Origin: a virus | DNA length: 22,867 nt | Strand: one strand, 5' to 3' | IMG/VR virus record: IMGVR_UViG_3300028844_005808 | Span: 1 to 22,867 of that record | Part shown: positions 14,199 through 21,918 of the stretch, one piece after another | Position numbering within the stretch: position 1 is the first letter of the stretch | Layout of the letters: each line of letters starts with the position of its first letter | Translations under genes and position numbers: made by a program | Notes under the pieces: generated by a model | What the model was told of the DNA's origin: nothing | What the model saw: only the letters and a program-made list of their open reading frames with translations | Databases searched by the model: none

Positions 14199-16067
14199 AT
14201 GGGCCAGCCATACGTTCCTACGCTTGGTAAAGACGACCCATACTCGCGCGCTATGGGCCTTGGCATTCCCCAGCCCGGTCGCTTTGAGTCAATGGCCACG
14301 TCGGCTTTAACCATGCTTATAGAAAGCCCAACACAATTCCTGCGTGAGCAGCTCTTCAACGTCCAATTTCTGGAAGGCGAAACCACCGCGCCACCAGACA
14401 CCTTCGGCATGCAGGGCCCAGGGCCGGGTGGCCCGATGGGGTCCCTTGACCGAGGTTATAACTCTCCGCTTGTTCAAGAAGCACGGGCACCGGAGCTTGA
14501 GCGGCTGGCTGCTGAGAACCCACTTATTGCAGCGCATGAACTAAACAAAGAATTTGAGCTAATCGACCTGTCGTTTGATCAGCCTACAACCCGGCTGCAC
14601 GCAAACTATTTGGCAGAGCGGCGTATAAGGCAGTTGCGGCTCGAGGCTATTATTGCGGCTGGCCCGCAAGACGCGACGCAAATTACACTGAACCTGATTG
14701 CAGGTTTTGGCGCTGCTTTGACTGACCCGATCAATGTGGCCTCTGCATTTCTTCCAGTAGTCGCCACGGCAAGGGCGTTTACAACGCTACAAAGGATTGG
14801 CCAGTTTCTGCCGGGTGGGAGAACGTCAAGAAGGGCGCTTCAGGGCGCGGTTGAAGGCGCTGTTGGCGCAGCGGCCGTTGAGCCATTCATTTATTTGGGA
14901 GCGGCCGACACTGGTTGGAATTACACTGTTTACGATAGCATGCTGAATATCGTCTTTGGCGCTGGGGGAGGCACTATTTTGCAACCAGTTGCTGGCAAGG
15001 TTGGTGATATTAGCGATGCCCGAGGACGCGCGGCATCAGTGCGCTACGAGACTAACTTTAGAACTGTCATTGCCCAGATTCTTGAAGGCCGACCAACTGC
15101 CGTCAGTCCTGTTGTCAACCCCCCAACCCCGCGCGCTAGAACGCCCATCGAAGCTGCAGTTGATGCTCCTTCTCCTGTCGCTGCGGCTGATGCCCCTTCT
15201 CCTGGCGCTGCAGTTGATGCTCCTTCTCCTGTCGCTGCGGCTGACGCCCCTTCTCCTGGCGCTGCAGTTGATGCTCAACCAGCAAATGTCGACACCTCAT
15301 CAGTACCTGTGCTGAGCGACGCAGGTGAAGTCATTGCGTACACGCGCATTGATGAGGCCGCAGTTGCTGCGCGCGGCACCCCAAACGCGCAGGTTCTGCG
15401 GACGCCTGACGGTCGCTTAATCGTGGCAGTGCAGCGCGCTGACATTGTGCCCACAAGGCACAAACGGCATGCCACAGAGGCCGAGGCTGATGCCGCTGTT
15501 GTCGCGGCAAGAAAGAAAGACCCGGACCTACAGGTCGTGCCTATACGCAACAAGGCCACGGGTGAAATTGAGGAATATGGCTTTGCTCGCGGCGTGACGG
15601 CTGATGAGGCGCTGGCCATGCGTCAAGGCGCGTCGCCGGTTGACGGCCCTATGACGCTAGATGACTTTTCCGACGCTGGTCGGGCAGAAGTTGAAGCTGC
15701 AAGCCAGCGGATGATTGATGATGCCGGGCCTGACGGCCCTATGACGCTAGATGACTTTTCCGACGCTGGTCGGGCAGAAGTTGAAGCTGTAAGCCAGCGG
15801 ATGATTGATGATGCCGCGACTAATCGCAGCCAACAGACCACAGACCAAACTGCCGAGCAGGCGGCGAACAACGAGCGTTTGGCAGGCACTGAGATAGAGC
15901 CGAGCGTTGCTGATATCGAGCAGGAGATCGCTGCTGCAGAAGTGGCGAGCGACGGCAAGACAGACGCCGACCTTGCGAGGCTGCGGGAGATGGATAAGGA
16001 CATTGAAGATGCGAAGAATTACGAGGCCGTTTTGAATGAAGCGCTGGTCTGCCGGAGGGTTGGCTAA
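14199..16067 (+). CDS. Membrane-active ejection protein, gp16-like N-terminal part
   Basis: The 622-residue product follows the gp15-like gene after two bases. Residues 160-195 hold a hydrophobic, Ala-rich region with LTDPINVASAFLPVV, and residues 208-225 hold EGAVGAAAVEPF, a phrase typical of phage DNA-ejection proteins that insert into the inner membrane. Then come a Pro/Ala linker made of 9-residue repeats (319-359), a SNase-unlike mixed domain with a RKKDPDLQVVPI segment, and two copies of a 30-residue acidic module (482-541). The end is a Glu/Ala-rich helix. A transglycosylase motif is not visible, unlike T7 gp16. Its TAA overlaps the ATG of the 819-residue partner, which suggests they act as one ejection apparatus. 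Confidence 0.72.
   Translation: MGQPYVPTLGKDDPYSRAMGLGIPQPGRFESMATSALTMLIESPTQFLREQLFNVQFLEGETTAPPDTFGMQGPGPGGPMGSLDRGYNSPLVQEARAPELERLAAENPLIAAHELNKEFELIDLSFDQPTTRLHANYLAERRIRQLRLEAIIAAGPQDATQITLNLIAGFGAALTDPINVASAFLPVVATARAFTTLQRIGQFLPGGRTSRRALQGAVEGAVGAAAVEPFIYLGAADTGWNYTVYDSMLNIVFGAGGGTILQPVAGKVGDISDARGRAASVRYETNFRTVIAQILEGRPTAVSPVVNPPTPRARTPIEAAVDAPSPVAAADAPSPGAAVDAPSPVAAADAPSPGAAVDAQPANVDTSSVPVLSDAGEVIAYTRIDEAAVAARGTPNAQVLRTPDGRLIVAVQRADIVPTRHKRHATEAEADAAVVAARKKDPDLQVVPIRNKATGEIEEYGFARGVTADEALAMRQGASPVDGPMTLDDFSDAGRAEVEAASQRMIDDAGPDGPMTLDDFSDAGRAEVEAVSQRMIDDAATNRSQQTTDQTAEQAANNERLAGTEIEPSVADIEQEIAAAEVASDGKTDADLARLREMDKDIEDAKNYEAVLNEALVCRRVG
15153..15275 (+). repeat. 54-bp tandem repeat encoding a Pro/Ala linker
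   Basis: Copy 1 is 15153-15206, copy 2 is 15207-15260 and a partial third is 15261-15275. Copies 1 and 2 differ at one base (GAT/GAC). Each unit is itself two diverged 27-bp halves coding AAVDAPSPV and AAADAPSPG. The unit is a multiple of three, so gain or loss keeps the frame. It probably forms an extended flexible linker. Confidence 0.9.
15641..15816 (+). repeat. 90-bp direct duplication, nearly identical
   Basis: 15641-15726 and 15731-15816 agree over 86 bases except for one change (C at 15700, T at 15790). The repeat spacing is 90 bp, 30 codons. The module begins DGPMTLDDFSDAGRAEVEA and ends with MIDDA. The almost perfect identity, including third codon positions, indicates a recent duplication or gene conversion. 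Confidence 0.93.
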
Positions 16068-18526
16068 TGCCGTCAACGACTGAATGCATAGCGCGCCTGC
16101 GCAAAATAAAGCCTGATATTACGGATGCCGAGATTGAGGCCGCGTTTGACGATGTTGACAACATCCTTACACGCACAGGTCATAGCGGGCAGGAGCGACA
16201 CGCCAGAGACCTCATCAAGGACAAATCGTACGAGGCGTACCTGCAAGCGTTAATTCTCAAGCGCGACTTTTTGGCCAACCGTGCCAAAGCTGCTGAATTG
16301 CTGGCCTCTGTTGAAGGTGCAAAAACTCCTGGCGATGGCGTCTCCGAAACACTGGCCGGATCGAATACGCCCCGCGCTGGTAAAATTACGTCGGTTGAGA
16401 CCCGTCAGAAAGCAATCGAAGCTGACCTTGCGAGTCAACTGGTGGAGAAGCTCGACAAGGCGGGGCTGACAGGAGTGTTTGCGCGCGGCGAGCTGGACCG
16501 TCAGATCTCAATGGAAATGTTTGAGATGCGGCCAGGCGGCACGCCGGGAATTTCAGGCAGTAAAGACGCGCGAAAGATTGCTGAGATCCTCAAGGGTATT
16601 AATGATCAATCGCTCAGAATGCTGAATGACGCTGGCGCATTTATCCGTAACATGGACGGCTATATCGTTAAGCAATCGCACAGCCAGGATAAGTTGCGCC
16701 GGTCCACCTTTGACGAATGGCTCGCTACGATTGAGCCTTTACTGGACCCAAGAACCTTTGATGAAATGGCTGGCCCGCAGACGCCCGCACGGCGCAGGGA
16801 GTTTCTGCAGGAAATACACACGGCGCTAGCGTCTGGCATTCACATCAAGTCAACAGGCGATAGCGCTGATGCGTTGTCTGGTTTCAAGGGCCCTGGCAAC
16901 CTCGCCAAAAAGATCAGTCAGGGGCGTGTCATTCATTTCAGGAATGGCGCTGCCTGGCACGATTACAACGCCAAGTATGGCGTTGGCAATCTAAGTGCTG
17001 CCGTGATGTACGGCATAAGAAATACGGCCAGAAGCGCAGGTTTGATGCGGGTCTACGGCACCAATCCGCAGAACGCATTTGAAACATTGCTGACGAAGCT
17101 GAGGGAAACACACAGAAGCAACAGCAAATTCGTCGCCAGTTTGGAAAGCTCAACACTGAGATGGCAAATGGCCGTAGTTGACGGCACTGTGGATCAGGTC
17201 GGTGGAAGCGCGACTTTCGCTGCAATTGCCCACACCATTCGCTCAGTGCAATCCATGGCCAAGCTGGGAATGGCATCGCTTTCCTCGTTTGCAGATTTCG
17301 GATTGGCGGCGGGCGAACTGCGGTTTCAGGGCAGCGCAGGTGGCCGTGTGTCATCACTTAAGGGCATGGCGAGCGGTCGGCGGAGCACTGAGTTTCGGGC
17401 GGCTGCGGACAGTCTTGGCGTCGGTCTCGACGGGACACTGGGCCATATCGCATCGCGATTTAGCACTGAGGGCGATGTGCCTGGCCGCATGTCGAAGATG
17501 ATGACCACGTTCTTCAAACTGAACGGTTTGCAGTGGTGGACGGACTCGCTCAAGCGCGGTGTTGGTGTGCAGATGGCTTATGACCTGGCAGTTGCCGCAA
17601 CCCGCACGTTTGACGCCATGGACCCAAAGCTTCGAGGATTACTGCAGCAGTATGACATTAACGCGCGTGAGTGGGACGTCATTCGGCAGGCCCCGCTAAA
17701 GATGGCTGATGGGCGGCGTTATCTAAGCCCTGACGGCATTGCCGATCTGAGTGACGATGTCATTGCCAACTATCTTGGCAGGACAGATGCGTCAGCAAGC
17801 ACGCTGCGCCGCACGCGCGACGACCTAAGCCAGCGCTTGCGCGGGTACATTATGGATCGCGTTGACTACGCGGTTATCACGCCGGGTGTACGTGAGCGCG
17901 CCTACATGACGGTGGGAAAGCAGCGCGGGACGATTGGCCGTGAAATGGTGCAAACCCTTATGCAGTTCAAAGGGTTTCCACTGTCAGTAATCATGCGCAC
18001 GTTGGGCCGGGAAGTTTATGGGCGCGGCAACTGGAAGAAAGGCGTCGCGCCTATCGTCGGGCTTATGGTGGAGCTGACGGCACTCGGTTACATCGCAGAT
18101 TCCGCCAAGCGCGTTTTCAAAGGTGAGGAACCGAGAGACCCAAGGCTATGGAAGACGGTCTTGGCGTCATCGCTGCAGGGTGGCGGGCTTGGTTTGTTTG
18201 GCGATTACCTATTTGCCGACCTGAATAGATATGGGTCGAGCGCTCTGTCTTCTATTGCCGGACCAACATTTGGCACAATCAACGATCTCATGGGGGTTTT
18301 GAGCGGGCTTACGCAAGAGGGTGAGTTCCAGGGAGCTAAGCTTGCACGCCTTGGAATTAATAACACGCCGTTCATTAACCTGTTTTATACGCGGGCCGCG
18401 CTTAATTATTTGTTCCTCTACCAGATACAGGAATCGCTGAGCCCTGGGTATTTAGGCAGAACCGAAGACCGCCTCAATGAGCAAGGTAGTGGTCGGCTAT
18501 GGCCAATGACCATGGCGTTTGACTAG
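16067..18526 (+). CDS. Large internal virion protein, gp16-like C-terminal part
   Basis: This 819-residue protein starts at ATG 16067 inside the preceding stop (TAATG). Its N-terminal 50 residues form a short helical module (CIARLRKIKPDITDAEIEAAF). The later half matches the conserved C-terminal part of large podoviral internal proteins: ITPGVRERAYMTVGKQRGT, LMQFKGFPLSVIMRTLGRE (about residues 625-645), and then a chain of hydrophobic helices from about 655 to 750 (VAPIVGLMVELTALGY, SSIAGPTFGTINDLMGVL), then NNTPFINLFYTRAALNYL. It probably crosses the inner membrane during DNA ejection. Together with the 622-residue protein it adds up to 1441 residues, about the size of one T7-like gp16. The stop is followed by a 61-base gap before the fibre gene. 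Confidence 0.78.
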   Translation: MPSTTECIARLRKIKPDITDAEIEAAFDDVDNILTRTGHSGQERHARDLIKDKSYEAYLQALILKRDFLANRAKAAELLASVEGAKTPGDGVSETLAGSNTPRAGKITSVETRQKAIEADLASQLVEKLDKAGLTGVFARGELDRQISMEMFEMRPGGTPGISGSKDARKIAEILKGINDQSLRMLNDAGAFIRNMDGYIVKQSHSQDKLRRSTFDEWLATIEPLLDPRTFDEMAGPQTPARRREFLQEIHTALASGIHIKSTGDSADALSGFKGPGNLAKKISQGRVIHFRNGAAWHDYNAKYGVGNLSAAVMYGIRNTARSAGLMRVYGTNPQNAFETLLTKLRETHRSNSKFVASLESSTLRWQMAVVDGTVDQVGGSATFAAIAHTIRSVQSMAKLGMASLSSFADFGLAAGELRFQGSAGGRVSSLKGMASGRRSTEFRAAADSLGVGLDGTLGHIASRFSTEGDVPGRMSKMMTTFFKLNGLQWWTDSLKRGVGVQMAYDLAVAATRTFDAMDPKLRGLLQQYDINAREWDVIRQAPLKMADGRRYLSPDGIADLSDDVIANYLGRTDASASTLRRTRDDLSQRLRGYIMDRVDYAVITPGVRERAYMTVGKQRGTIGREMVQTLMQFKGFPLSVIMRTLGREVYGRGNWKKGVAPIVGLMVELTALGYIADSAKRVFKGEEPRDPRLWKTVLASSLQGGGLGLFGDYLFADLNRYGSSALSSIAGPTFGTINDLMGVLSGLTQEGEFQGAKLARLGINNTPFINLFYTRAALNYLFLYQIQESLSPGYLGRTEDRLNEQGSGRLWPMTMAFD

Positions 18527-18564
18527 TCATTCATTTCTGACGCTTACCGGCCATAGGGTCACGC

Positions 18565-18582
18565 TATAATTATTTTGAGGAG
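18565..18582 (+). promoter_or_regulatory. Perfect TATAAT box and ribosome site ahead of the tail fibre gene
   Basis: In the 61-base gap there is an exact TATAAT at 18565-18570. A -35 at 17-bp spacing would be CTTACC (18542-18547), only three matches to TTGACA. A start site about seven bases downstream would fall on the GAGGAG ribosome site (18577-18582, five bases before ATG 18588), leaving almost no leader. So the ribosome site is solid, but the promoter is doubtful. Confidence 0.4.
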
Positions 18583-18587
18583 TCGCC

Positions 18588-20102
18588 ATGGCTGATTATC
18601 CAATAACCGCAGTTGACCGCCGGGTAGTTTACTCGGGCTCGGCTGGCACCGGGCCCTATGCATTCAGCTTTCCCGTGCTGGTCCAGACGGACCTTGCCGT
18701 GTACGTCAACTCGACCTTAAAAACGTTGTCGACGCACTACACGGTCAGCATTAATTCATCAACAGGCGCTGGCACTGTGACGCTGGTAGACGCTGCATCA
18801 GGCTCTGACACGGTCACGATTGTCGGCGCGCGTGCCATTCAGCGCACGACGGACTTTGTAACAGCCGGTGACCTGCTTGCATCGTCACTGAATGTTGAAC
18901 TCGACAGCCAGACTATCTTTGCCCAACAGGTGTCAGAGGATGCTGACCGCGCCATCAAGGCTCCGGTTACTGACCCCACAAGCATTAACATGACGCTGCC
19001 AGCCAAGGCTGATCGTCTCGGCAAGATACTGGGTTTCAACTCATCGACCGGCAACCCCGAGGCCACGACCGGTCGGGTCTCTACCGTTACAGTATCGACC
19101 TCGACCGTTGGCGCTGGCGGAAGCGCGACGGGATCTGCGTCCTACACCGAAAGCACGGGCGCTCTAGCCCTTGCCCTTGGCATCCCGACCGGCGCGACTG
19201 GCTCGACTGGGGCGGCAGGTGCTGATGGCGTGTTCACAGCCATTGCCTCTGAGTCAGAGGCGACGACTGGTAGCAACAACACCAAGGGGATGACACCTCT
19301 GCGCGTCAAGCAGGCGGTCGATAGCTATGGCCTGCTGGGTGCCAACAACTTATCTGATGTTGCCAACGCGGGAACTTCGCGGACGAACCTTGGCCTGGGC
19401 ACAATGGCGACGCAGGCAAGCGGCTCTGTCTCGATCTCCGGCGGCAGCGTCACTGGTATTACTGACCTGGTAGTCGCTGATGGCGGCACGGGTGCCAGCT
19501 CGTTTACCGCTAATGGCGTACTTCATGGCAATGGCACTTCAGCCGTTGGTGTGACGGCAACCGGCAGTAGCGGTCAGGTGCTTACATCGAACGGCAGTGG
19601 GTCTGCGCCCACGTTCCAGGCAGGCGCAGGTGGTATTCAGCTTGCCACCATGCAGGCCAGCACCAGCGGCACAAGCATCGACTTCACCTCGATTGCAGCA
19701 GGAACGAAACGCATCACCATCATGTTCGCAGGCGTTTCCACGACCGGAACCAGCGATGTGATTGTGCAGCTAGGTGACTCGGGAGGCGTTGAGGCTACCG
19801 GCTATAGCGGCAACAATGTTGACTCGACCCAAAGCGGCGGTGTCGTCAACAACACAGGATTCATCCTCAATAATCTGCAAGGCGCGGGTGACGGCGCTGA
19901 TGGAGCGGTGACGTTGACGCTCATGGACGCCGATACGTTTTTGTGGGTTATGACCTCCACAATGTCTGATGACGCAAGTACGAATGTCTTCTGGACCTCT
20001 GGCACCAAGACACTCTCAGCCGAGCTGGATCGGGTTCGCATCACGACAGTCACTGGCTCGCAGACCTTCGATGGCGGCGCAATCAATATTGCTGTGGAGT
20101 GA
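18588..20102 (+). CDS. Tail fibre protein with T7-type N-terminal domain
   Basis: The 504-residue fibre binds the host surface. Residues 1-145 fit the T7 tail-fibre N-terminal domain that attaches to the tail: VVYSGSAGTGPYAFSFPVL, then HYTVSINSSTGAGTVTL, TDFVTAGDLLASSLN and AQQVSEDADRAIKAP. A short collagen-like stretch (GIPTGATGSTGAAGADG, 198-214) and repeats of Asn-Leu-Ser-Asp/VADGGTGAS follow (253-305). Residues 350-504 form a beta-rich tip domain (SGTSIDFTSIAAGTKRITIMF, LDRVRITTVTGSQTFDGG) shared by many phage fibres. Separate leader and strong ribosome site suggest its own expression level. No chaperone or host-range switch is visible beside it. Confidence 0.9.
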   Translation: MADYPITAVDRRVVYSGSAGTGPYAFSFPVLVQTDLAVYVNSTLKTLSTHYTVSINSSTGAGTVTLVDAASGSDTVTIVGARAIQRTTDFVTAGDLLASSLNVELDSQTIFAQQVSEDADRAIKAPVTDPTSINMTLPAKADRLGKILGFNSSTGNPEATTGRVSTVTVSTSTVGAGGSATGSASYTESTGALALALGIPTGATGSTGAAGADGVFTAIASESEATTGSNNTKGMTPLRVKQAVDSYGLLGANNLSDVANAGTSRTNLGLGTMATQASGSVSISGGSVTGITDLVVADGGTGASSFTANGVLHGNGTSAVGVTATGSSGQVLTSNGSGSAPTFQAGAGGIQLATMQASTSGTSIDFTSIAAGTKRITIMFAGVSTTGTSDVIVQLGDSGGVEATGYSGNNVDSTQSGGVVNNTGFILNNLQGAGDGADGAVTLTLMDADTFLWVMTSTMSDDASTNVFWTSGTKTLSAELDRVRITTVTGSQTFDGGAINIAVE

Positions 20103-20106
20103 TCTA

Positions 20107-20199
20107 ATGATAGCCGAGGCACAAGACAAATTGCGATGCAAGTGCGGGGGCGTAAAGCCCTGCCAATGCGAGGCTAAGCGGCCTGGGCCAAAAACGTGA
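20107..20199 (+). CDS. 30-residue cysteine-rich micro-protein
   Basis: ATG at 20107 follows GGAG (20096-20099) at a spacing of seven bases, a good ribosome site lying in the end of the fibre gene. The product is 30 residues, with a CxCx5CxC cluster (C11, C13, C19, C21) and a basic tail (KRPGPKT). It could bind zinc or another metal. The tight fit between the fibre stop and the next start (GTGA overlap at 20196-20199) supports a real gene. I do not recognise a family and would not assign a function. Confidence 0.6.
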   Translation: MIAEAQDKLRCKCGGVKPCQCEAKRPGPKT

Positions 20200-20471
20200 C
20201 TGGCCTTATCGGCCTGACACTGGCCGCAACAATGCTGGTGAGTTCCGACCTGGAGTGTCGCACCAGCATTGAGGAGTGGGATACCTTCCTGCTAACTCGT
20301 TTTGGCGAACAGCCATTGATGCAAGGCACCAGTATGGCAGGCTATGATTACTGGTTTTATCGCGGGGCCGAGAGTTGGACTGTCGTTGTCTACGATCTCT
20401 ATCGGGGCAACGGTTACTGCACGAGCATTCACATGACTGGCAAGCTCACTGAGCCTGGCGTCATCCTGTGA
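20196..20471 (+). CDS. Small exported protein of the lysis region, function unknown
   Basis: The 91-residue product starts with a hydrophobic segment (GLIGLTLAATMLVSS, residues 3-17) followed by polar sequence, which resembles a Sec signal peptide, though it lacks the usual N-terminal positive charge. No lipobox is present, so it is not a clear outer-membrane spanin. The rest has two cysteines (C21 and one near residue 76), W-D-FLLTRFGEQP, a GTSMAG turn and SWTVVVYDL. This matches a group of short exported proteins seen in phages and marine bacteria with a Cys pair and an SWTxxV core. GTG start in a GTGA overlap; it lies between the fibre and the holin genes. No function can be given. Confidence 0.65.
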   Translation: MTGLIGLTLAATMLVSSDLECRTSIEEWDTFLLTRFGEQPLMQGTSMAGYDYWFYRGAESWTVVVYDLYRGNGYCTSIHMTGKLTEPGVIL

Positions 20472-20689
20472 CCAAAAAGACCGCCAGCGATATGGCGTTA
20501 GATGCGCTGCAGCTCATCGCCCGTCACGAGCAGGAATGTGGCTTGCGTTGGGGCGAGGCGACTGCGGAACTTAAACATCTGAGAGAACAAGTGGAGCGGC
20601 ATGGCAAGCGCTGGGAGCGTTTGGCCTGGCTGCTCATTGGATCTATGTGCGCGATGGCGACTGCGGTCGTGACCAAGGCATTACCGTGA
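20468..20689 (+). CDS. Small coiled-coil protein with C-terminal membrane anchor
   Basis: 73 residues: a charged amphipathic helical N-terminal half (DMALDALQLIARHEQECGLRWG, read in two parts, then LKHLREQVERHGKRWER) and a single C-terminal transmembrane segment (LAWLLIGSMCAMATAVV, about 52-68). This plan, a soluble helix followed by one TM near the end, is like XhlA-type haemolysin/holin partners or other membrane-tethered lysis helpers. The start is GTG in a GTGA overlap with the exported protein. The next gene starts one base after the stop. A lysis role is inferred from context. Confidence 0.6.
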   Translation: MTKKTASDMALDALQLIARHEQECGLRWGEATAELKHLREQVERHGKRWERLAWLLIGSMCAMATAVVTKALP

Positions 20690-20690
20690 C

Positions 20691-20993
20691 GTGGAGTTGC
20701 CACTTGAAATTCTCATCGCTCTGGCCGGTGGCGGCGGGTCTGTCATCGTGGCTTGGGGCGTGGCGCAACAGAAGCTTTCAACCATTGCCGCTGCGTTGCA
20801 CGACATTGAAAAGCGCTTGAGGGAGCTTGATGGCAGGCTCGATAAGACTGAGGGCAAGACCGGGCTGATAGAGAATAGGCTGGGCGTGATCGCTGCGATG
20901 AACTCGCCCGAGGCCATGGCGCGCTCCAATCGGGAGTTGGCAGGCGTCTTGAAAGATATTCAGCATCTACAAGCGGAGATTAGGAAGCCCTAA
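20691..20993 (+). CDS. N-terminally anchored coiled-coil protein, possible i-spanin
   Basis: 100 residues with an N-terminal hydrophobic segment (LEILIALAGGGGSVIVAW, about 4-22) and then a long charged coiled coil (residues 25-60 and 80-97, KLSTIAAALHDIEKRLREL and similar). An inner-membrane anchor plus periplasmic coiled coil is the topology of Rz-type inner spanins, which disrupt the outer membrane after holin and endolysin act. I could not see a nested lipoprotein partner. The GTG at 20691 has no strong ribosome site and follows the preceding stop by one base. The stop overlaps the holin ATG (TAATG). Confidence 0.55.
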   Translation: MELPLEILIALAGGGGSVIVAWGVAQQKLSTIAAALHDIEKRLRELDGRLDKTEGKTGLIENRLGVIAAMNSPEAMARSNRELAGVLKDIQHLQAEIRKP

Positions 20994-21493
20994 TGGACTG
21001 GAAGCAAGTCGTATCTTCAATTGCGCCCATACTTGGGACGGCAATCGGCGGGCCGGTCGGCGGCATAGCGGTAAAAGCGCTGACAGAAGTGTTTGGTCTG
21101 CCATCAAGCGCGTCTGATAAGGAGTTAGATCGCGCCTTGAACGACGCAACACCCGAGCAACTCGCTGCCCTAAAGCAGGTTGAGGCCGATTTCAAAGTGC
21201 AGATGAAAGAGCTGGACGTGGACGTGACCCGCATCCACGCATCAGATCGCGATAGCGCTCGCAAGCGCCAGATGACGGTCAAGGATAAGGTTCCTGCGCT
21301 CCTCGCTGTGCTGACCATGACTTCGTTCTTCGGCTATATCGGCGGCGTGACTTTTTGGTCACATGCTGTGATGGCTGACCCCGGATTTCTGAACCTGGCC
21401 ATTGGCTGGCTGGGTGGCACCAGCAGCACGGTCATTGCTTACTACTTCGGCTCTAGTGCAGGCCAAGATCGAATGCAGGGTGCCCCCAAATGA
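20993..21493 (+). CDS. Holin of the 3TM/GTA type
   Basis: The 166-residue product resembles the three-TM holin family known from gene transfer agents and many phages. It has an N-terminal hydrophobic helix APILGTAIGGPVGGIAVKAL with the GGPVGG motif, then an acidic/basic middle helix with LKQVEADFKVQMKEL and DRDSARKRQM (about 60-100), and two C-terminal TM segments (VPALLAVLTMTSFFGYIGGV and LNLAIGWLGGTSSTVIAYYFG). It should permeabilise the inner membrane to release the endolysin. AGGAAG (20981-20986) lies six bases before ATG 20993. Its end overlaps the endolysin ATG. Confidence 0.82.
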   Translation: MDWKQVVSSIAPILGTAIGGPVGGIAVKALTEVFGLPSSASDKELDRALNDATPEQLAALKQVEADFKVQMKELDVDVTRIHASDRDSARKRQMTVKDKVPALLAVLTMTSFFGYIGGVTFWSHAVMADPGFLNLAIGWLGGTSSTVIAYYFGSSAGQDRMQGAPK

Positions 21494-21918
21494 ACAAGCT
21501 GGAACTCGACCGCGTGGTCGAAAGCCTTTGCGATGAAGAGGGCTACCGCCGGTTTTCATACCTCGATCATCTCGGGTATGAGACCGTGGGGATAGGCCGC
21601 TGCATCGCAGAGGGCGCGGGCTACGGCATCGATGAGGAGGAAGCGCTCTATCTGCTCCGGCGCGATGTTGAACGTGTCACAGGTGCGTGCAAATTGGCGT
21701 TTGATTTCTGGGACGAGATGTCGGGCAATATCCAGGCGACAATGGTTGAGCTTACTTTCCAAATGGGCCTGTCAGGCTATCGCAAGTTTCGTAAGCATCA
21801 TTACGCCCTTGGACGCGGCGACTTTGCGACGGCGGCTAAGGAGTTGCTGAACAGCAAGTTCGCGCGGCAGACGCCTGCAAGGGCCCAACGGATGGCGGCG
21901 CGCATCCTCGACGGATGA
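21490..21918 (+). CDS. Endolysin, T4-type lysozyme (GH24)
   Basis: This 142-residue muramidase cleaves peptidoglycan at lysis. The family's catalytic arrangement is intact: E17 in EEGYR, D26 in YLD and T32 in ETVGIG, i.e. E-8 residues-D-5 residues-T, matching the T4 lysozyme triad. The later helices carry the usual FQMGLSGYRKF and RGDFATAAKELLNSKFARQTPARAQRMA. No signal peptide or SAR segment is seen at the N terminus, so release depends on the adjacent holin. The start overlaps the holin stop (ATGA), and the stop overlaps the nuclease gene start in the same manner (21915-21918). Confidence 0.93.
   Translation: MNKLELDRVVESLCDEEGYRRFSYLDHLGYETVGIGRCIAEGAGYGIDEEEALYLLRRDVERVTGACKLAFDFWDEMSGNIQATMVELTFQMGLSGYRKFRKHHYALGRGDFATAAKELLNSKFARQTPARAQRMAARILDG

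Noticed and set aside
15153-15275. Possible CRISPR-like array
   Set aside because: The repeats are head-to-tail with no spacers and lie in a coding frame as multiples of three.
14956-15315. Frame of Leu-rich repeats (LLLALQLML type) in the +1 frame
   Set aside because: The 54-bp DNA repeat creates a repetitive Leu pattern in the wrong frame; the true frame gives the Pro/Ala linker of the ejection protein.
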